This document shows, one piece after another, positions 44,608 through 48,289 of a DNA stretch of 48,289 nucleotides. Position 1 is the first letter of the stretch. The number at the start of each line of letters is the position of its first letter. The stretch is from contig QCNR01000010.1 in NCBI GenBank assembly GCA_003210075.1, positions 7,501 to 55,789 on the forward strand, given 5' to 3'. Source of the stretch: Pelagibacteraceae bacterium AG-426-G09. GTDB taxonomy: Bacteria; Pseudomonadota; Alphaproteobacteria; Pelagibacterales; Pelagibacteraceae. Both the position numbers and the translations under genes were made by a program. A model generated the notes under the pieces. The model did no database searches. It saw nothing but the letters and a program-made list of their open reading frames with translations, and had not been told where the DNA came from.

Positions 44608-45630
44608 TTAATTTTTCTTTTCGATGCTATTTAACTCTTCTTCTACTCTTTCCATTTTAATTTTTATTTTTTCAGCTGATGTTGAAACAGATTGGGCACT
44701 GTTATAAACTCGTTTCATATTATTTTCATGCGTTTCTGTATCAGTACGAAGTTTTTCGATCAGTGAATTTAATGATTCAACATGTTTTAAAAAGTTTTTT
44801 GCTTTTTGATCTACTTCTATTGAATTAAAACCTAATAGAATAGCGCTGCAGTATGCTGAAAAAGTTGATGGACCCATAAAGGTTACTTTTGTTGAGCTTT
44901 GAACTTTAGATATCCATAATTCTTTTTCACTATTTATATGAGTTGTTATTTCTAAATATAAACTTTCACTAGGAATATATACGCATGCGAAACCCGAACT
45001 GATTGGACTATCTATATATTTTTTATTTACTTCGATAGATTTATCTTTGTAACTTTTTATTATTGCTTTAAATAAATCTTCTTTTTTTTTATCTATTTCT
45101 GGAGAAGTTGGTTGATCTCTTAACTTTAACAAGTCTTCATATAAAGTTTTGGTCCAATGCGAATCTACTGGCATTACTAATCCACTTGGATGTTTAATTG
45201 CAAACTCTACAGATAATGTCGTACCATCTTTCTCTATAGACTGATTTTTGACCCATTGCTTATCATATACGAGACCAGAATTTTTAAATAAATTTTCTAA
45301 TAGTAATTCACCTGCAATTCCAGATCTTTTACTTCCTGTTAAATTATCCACTAGTTTTTGATGAGCTGTTAAAATTTCAGTAGATTTTGACTCTATTATA
45401 CCTTTGTTAACACCTACATTGGTCGTAACAGTACTTAAACTATTTGTAAAATTATTTCTTAATTTTTCAACCTCATCATCTATTTTTTTTTTAATATCAT
45501 CGTTATACTTAACGTGATCTTCTTTGCTATAAACATCACTATCCGAGTTATTTTTTTTACTTTTAAATATTGTTAAGATTATATTTAATAATATTAATAA
45601 TCCTATTATCCACAATAAAACGTCATTCAT
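44608..45630 (-). CDS. RmuC-family protein, membrane anchored
   Basis: 340 residues with an N-terminal membrane helix (LLWIIGLLILLNIILTIF), a coiled coil (about 45-90) and an RmuC domain. The family blocks are VEFAIKHPSGLVMPVDSHW, YKDKSIEVNKKYIDSPISSG and FACVYIPSESLYLEI. RmuC proteins are predicted nucleases reported to limit inversions at short repeats; the biochemistry is thin. A clear AAAGGTAGG ribosome site precedes ATG 45630. A second coiled coil ends the protein. It lies 16 bases before the M48 peptidase gene. Confidence 0.85.
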   Translation of the reverse strand: MNDVLLWIIGLLILLNIILTIFKSKKNNSDSDVYSKEDHVKYNDDIKKKIDDEVEKLRNNFTNSLSTVTTNVGVNKGIIESKSTEILTAHQKLVDNLTGSKRSGIAGELLLENLFKNSGLVYDKQWVKNQSIEKDGTTLSVEFAIKHPSGLVMPVDSHWTKTLYEDLLKLRDQPTSPEIDKKKEDLFKAIIKSYKDKSIEVNKKYIDSPISSGFACVYIPSESLYLEITTHINSEKELWISKVQSSTKVTFMGPSTFSAYCSAILLGFNSIEVDQKAKNFLKHVESLNSLIEKLRTDTETHENNMKRVYNSAQSVSTSAEKIKIKMERVEEELNSIEKKN

Positions 45631-45681
45631 AAAACCTACCTTTCTAGTTTATAGTATTTTAATTTCACCTTAAATTGAAAA

Positions 45682-46113
45682 TTAATGAAGTGTTTCATTT
45701 TCATTATCATCCTTTTTTTCGCCTATTAATTTTCCCTCAGTTGGTGCTTGGTCCCATTCTTTAAATTCATGAAGCCATTCTTTATGGTTATTTAAAATTT
45801 GTTTCGTAGTTGCTTTTAAATAGTGTCGGTAAATTGGATAGCTAAATTCAAATATCATCCGTTGCAATAGTCTAAATAAAAATAAATAAAAACAATATCC
45901 CATATCTAAAAAACTTTTTCGAGAAGCCTTTAAATAATTATCTACTAATTCTTTTGCTAAGTTGTCCATCTTTTTGATTTCCGTTTGTTCAGTTTGAATT
46001 TTATTTTTCTCTTTTGATCTATTTATAAAATTTATAACTTCAGCTTTTTCTTTTTTTATTTCCTTTGATTTGGTTTTTTTCTTTTTGAATAAATTTATTA
46101 TTTTTTTAATCAT
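45682..46113 (-). CDS. Small basic protein of unknown function
   Basis: 143 residues; I do not recognise a family. The first 50 residues are lysine-rich and probably disordered or coiled (KIINLFKKKKTKSKEIKKEK). The middle contains an aromatic, partly hydrophobic stretch (GYCFYLFLFRLLQRMIFEF) that could lie on or in a membrane. The C-terminus is acidic. It begins 3 bases after the exonuclease stop and is followed by the RmuC-like gene, so it is part of the operon. Confidence 0.6.
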   Translation of the reverse strand: MIKKIINLFKKKKTKSKEIKKEKAEVINFINRSKEKNKIQTEQTEIKKMDNLAKELVDNYLKASRKSFLDMGYCFYLFLFRLLQRMIFEFSYPIYRHYLKATTKQILNNHKEWLHEFKEWDQAPTEGKLIGEKKDDNENETLH

Positions 46114-46116
46114 AAT

Positions 46117-47577
46117 TTAAATTTTTGAATATTTTTCTTTAAGTTGATTTGCATATTGATCAATCTGATCAAGAAACTTTAGCTTTTCATTTTTTGATTT
46201 AAATGCAAACATCCTGTCATTTTTTTCTCTCAGATCATCAATTTCTTTTTGAAGTTTTGGAATTGTCCACCATTTTTCATCACCCATGCTTAAAACTCTA
46301 TCGGCAATCTTTTTTTTTATTCTTTTAAAAACTTTTTCCGGGAGAACATCGGGAGCTTCATTGTAAATTAATTGTTCTCCAAAAACTTTCATCCTCTGAT
46401 CTTCAAAGTTTTCTAGCATTTTAAATTTTTCACCCCAGTCTGCAGCATGGAATTTTGGAAATAGAAATCGATCTTTATCAGGTGTAAAACCTTTATAAAT
46501 TTGCTCCTCTGGCTCTGAATCTAATTGAGAATCTGTTTCTGCTTTTTCTTCTGCATTTTCTCTTAAGATATTACAAACATCTTCTGCAAATTTTGCATTA
46601 GACTTAATTAAATGGGCTCTTTTTTTCAAAAGATCTGGTGCTATTGCATTATATGGTTCAACTTTCATTCCATGGCTAGCATTTAGTATAACGGGAGCCT
46701 TATTTGACCGGATGGTTCTTAAAAACTTCGGAGCTTTATTCATTTCTTTTTTTAATTCTGAATGAGAAAGATCAAACAACCGCTCTATATCTGTACGTAA
46801 ATCAACTGCTTGCCCATATTTCCAAACTGGATGTATACAATTGCTTGGATGCAGTGGAGCACAGAGGTATAAACGAGAACGTGAATAAAAATATTCATTA
46901 ACAGTTATCATTGTCTCGTTTTTAATTATTTCCTCGACATTCTGCCTGGTACTTGTTTTAAAATAAGTCTGCCAAAGGTCTGGCTGCTTTTCTTTCACTA
47001 TGGATAGTAACTTTCCGGTTAATTCTGCGTCAAATAAGGCTGAATGTGATTGATCTGTATTAAAACCATTTAATCTTCCAAGAGACTCTAGTTTCATTGA
47101 AACATTTCCTTTTTCATTTAATTCTGTGTTTAGTACTGTTGAGTCAACCGCGTAAGCAGCTCTAATTATATTTAATGCATCATGCCTAGAGTTACCTTTG
47201 GTATTTGTAAGATAAGGTTCTCTAAGAGATTTAAAAAATTCTTTCCTAATGCATTCTTCATCAAAATTAATTGACGAGAAACCTATGAATATAATTGGAG
47301 AAGCTTTTGACCATTCTTTAAATTTAGCCTCCACCTGACCTATTAATTGATAATGAGATAAATTTTGTTTAGTTAATAATTCTATTGAAGATCGATTCAC
47401 GCATAAAGCTGTAGCTGACGGAACCCGATCTTGTGGCAATCTACATCTTCCACTAAATCTCTCAATTTCTTTAAAATTCTCATCTAATAATATTGCTCCA
47501 ATTTCAATTATTGTTGCCCAATCTGTTGAAGCTTGGTCTGTTTCAAGGTCATATAGAACATACCTTTTATTTGTCAT
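46117..47577 (-). CDS. sbcB: Exonuclease I-like DEDDh nuclease (SbcB family)
   Basis: 486 residues, the length of exonuclease I, which degrades single-stranded DNA 3' to 5'. All five DEDDh positions are seen: D10 and E12 in YDLETDQ, D106 in INFDEE, and H178 and D183 in SHSALFDAE. NSRHDALNIIRAAYAVD is a further ExoI-type block. The second half matches the SH3-like and helical part only loosely. A strong AAGGAGAT ribosome site lies 7 bases before the start. It heads the sbcB-hypothetical-RmuC-M48 operon. A more distant DnaQ-type nuclease is the alternative. Confidence 0.88.
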   Translation of the reverse strand: MTNKRYVLYDLETDQASTDWATIIEIGAILLDENFKEIERFSGRCRLPQDRVPSATALCVNRSSIELLTKQNLSHYQLIGQVEAKFKEWSKASPIIFIGFSSINFDEECIRKEFFKSLREPYLTNTKGNSRHDALNIIRAAYAVDSTVLNTELNEKGNVSMKLESLGRLNGFNTDQSHSALFDAELTGKLLSIVKEKQPDLWQTYFKTSTRQNVEEIIKNETMITVNEYFYSRSRLYLCAPLHPSNCIHPVWKYGQAVDLRTDIERLFDLSHSELKKEMNKAPKFLRTIRSNKAPVILNASHGMKVEPYNAIAPDLLKKRAHLIKSNAKFAEDVCNILRENAEEKAETDSQLDSEPEEQIYKGFTPDKDRFLFPKFHAADWGEKFKMLENFEDQRMKVFGEQLIYNEAPDVLPEKVFKRIKKKIADRVLSMGDEKWWTIPKLQKEIDDLREKNDRMFAFKSKNEKLKFLDQIDQYANQLKEKYSKI

Positions 47578-47584
47578 TAGTTAA

Positions 47585-47592
47585 TATCTCCT
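47585..47592 (-). promoter_or_regulatory. strong Shine-Dalgarno site before the exonuclease gene
   Basis: AAGGAGAT on the minus strand, 7 bases before ATG 47577, is fully complementary in its core to the 16S 3' end (CCTCCTTT at 332-340). Most genes in this window have no such site, so it fixes the start and hints at a different origin for this operon. Confidence 0.75.
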
Positions 47593-47605
47593 TCATATTT
47601 AATTT

Positions 47606-47759
47606 ACGAAGACTAGTCTAAATCAGAGTTTAGAAAGAAAGTTGAAAGCAAGAAACACAACTCAGGATCTAAACTAGTACCTTCGTATTCTAGATAAATT
47701 AGATTGTTTAGATTGAGTGAAAAGAAAGAACTAAACATCACAAGATCTAAACAAGTACT
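47606..47759. repeat. two imperfect 55-nt direct repeats with inverted ends
   Basis: Copy A (47627-47681) and copy B (47705-47759) are 78 bp apart and share GTTTAGA at the left and GATCTAAAC-AGTAC at the right, about 38 of 55 positions in all. Each copy can fold: AGTTTAGA/TCTAAACT (47627-47634 with 47668-47675) and TTGTTTAGAT/ATCTAAACAA (47704-47713 with 47745-47754, 10 bp perfect). ACGAAG-ACTAGT (47606-47617) is mirrored by ACTAGTAC-CTTCGT (47673-47686), extending the first hairpin. They lie in the 240-bp gap 47578-47817 upstream of the exonuclease operon. The function is unknown: operator, terminator pair or recombination site. Confidence 0.6.
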
Positions 47760-47817
47760 TATTTATTTAGTATTTCTTACGTTATCAAAGTGTTTTTTAA
47801 AAGTCAATAACTTTTTT

Positions 47818-48289
47818 TTATTTTTTTATACTGGAATAATATTGTTCAACTCTTTCTAAAAATCTGTTTTGATATTCTTTTAATTTATCGCCATAAATTA
47901 CAAAACGCTGAAAAACAATATCTTTAGTGCAAAATAAAATTACACCTTGATTAATATTAGTTCCATAAACAACATTGTGGGCCAAGGAATACGCGGCCAA
48001 TTGCAAATAATACGTATCATTCCAGCTTTCACTGCGCAATTTGTTTCCATTTTTGAAGTCAACACAAGTTTGATATTTTTCATATACACAAAATAAATCA
48101 GCTGCGCCGGCGTATTTACCTGGGTAAGCTACAACTGATTCTACCCCCCATATTTCGTCTACTTTATTTCTAAGGCCATTTTCAATTATTTCATCTGCCA
48201 TTCTTTTTTCGAGGGTGTTATCGCCTAATAATTCAAGATTTAGCTTACCTAGTAAGAATTTTTCAAGATAATCGTGCATAGAAGAACCT
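47818..48289 (-). CDS. PD-(D/E)XK exonuclease, phage/MGME1-like, 5' end beyond the window
   Basis: The frame is open to the window edge. The residues before the first in-window Met read G-S-S, giving GSSMHDYLEKFLLG, which matches an internal RGTxxHxxxE motif, so the gene is cut by the window. The nuclease core follows: D61 in AGAADLFCVYEK, D74-F-K76 in TCVDFKNGNK and Q93-LAA-Y97 (numbered from that Met). This pattern is shared by RecB-type, MGME1-type and phage exonucleases, and the overall sequence recalls marine phage enzymes. It probably trims DNA ends. Confidence 0.8.
   Translation of the reverse strand, partial: GSSMHDYLEKFLLGKLNLELLGDNTLEKRMADEIIENGLRNKVDEIWGVESVVAYPGKYAGAADLFCVYEKYQTCVDFKNGNKLRSESWNDTYYLQLAAYSLAHNVVYGTNINQGVILFCTKDIVFQRFVIYGDKLKEYQNRFLERVEQYYSSIKK

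Noticed and set aside
47578-47817. CRISPR array
   Set aside because: Only two imperfect copies, of 55 nt, with no uniform spacers and no cas genes nearby.
35379-48289. Insertion sequence or integrase in the accessory block
   Set aside because: No transposase, integrase or terminal inverted repeats were recognised in any frame.

Overview
The window looks like part of the streamlined, AT-rich chromosome of a SAR11-type marine alphaproteobacterium (Pelagibacterales or a close relative). I infer this from the low GC content, the 16S-tRNA-Ile-tRNA-Ala spacer, the lineage markers GcrA and DUF4167, overlapping stop codons, intergenic gaps of a few bases, and an alphaproteobacterial gene order (cmk-rpsA-ihfB ... 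trpF-trpB-trpA-accD-folC-trxA). A species name cannot be given from the sequence alone.

Positions 1-2072 hold the start of an rRNA operon on the minus strand: promoter, leader with a hairpin and boxA-like element, 16S, tRNA-Ile(GAT) and tRNA-Ala(TGC). The 23S gene would lie beyond position 1. A long, nearly complementary pair of sequences flanks 16S and forms its processing stem.

Positions 2073-25186 are dense housekeeping DNA: an M23 peptidase, prfA-prmC-DUF4167, ispG, lysC, ubiG, argJ, secA, accA, malate synthase G, a replication/repair cluster (4.5S RNA-dnaX-ybaB-recR), pheA, kdsB, a membrane cytochrome c, argD-argF, gcrA and an NDUFA9-like reductase. Positions 25200-35061 form one long plus-strand run (rnd, kdsD, a 41-codon LptC-like stub, cmk, rpsA, ihfB, pyrF, trpF, trpB, trpA, accD, folC) whose members mostly overlap or touch; trxA faces it. 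Several of these enzymes carry unusual changes at normally invariant positions: the P-loop Lys of Cmk, catalytic-motif residues of TrpB, zinc ligands of AccD and SecA, and a membrane tail on AccA.

After trxA (35379 to the end) the content becomes accessory. The core is a dedicated Hsp70 module: a membrane-anchored GrpE-like protein, a short lidless Hsp70, and an 866-residue cochaperone with two PDZ-like domains, a TerB-like domain and a C-terminal J-like domain lacking the HPD triad. A 1072-residue leucine-rich-repeat protein is transcribed divergently from it, 46 bp away. Converging on the module is a minus-strand operon of an exonuclease-I-like DEDDh nuclease, a small basic protein, an RmuC-like protein and a soluble M48 metallopeptidase. 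Upstream of that operon are imperfect direct/inverted repeats, then a truncated phage-type PD-(D/E)XK exonuclease. This composite of chaperone, LRR, protease and nucleases is the best candidate for an undescribed system in the window.
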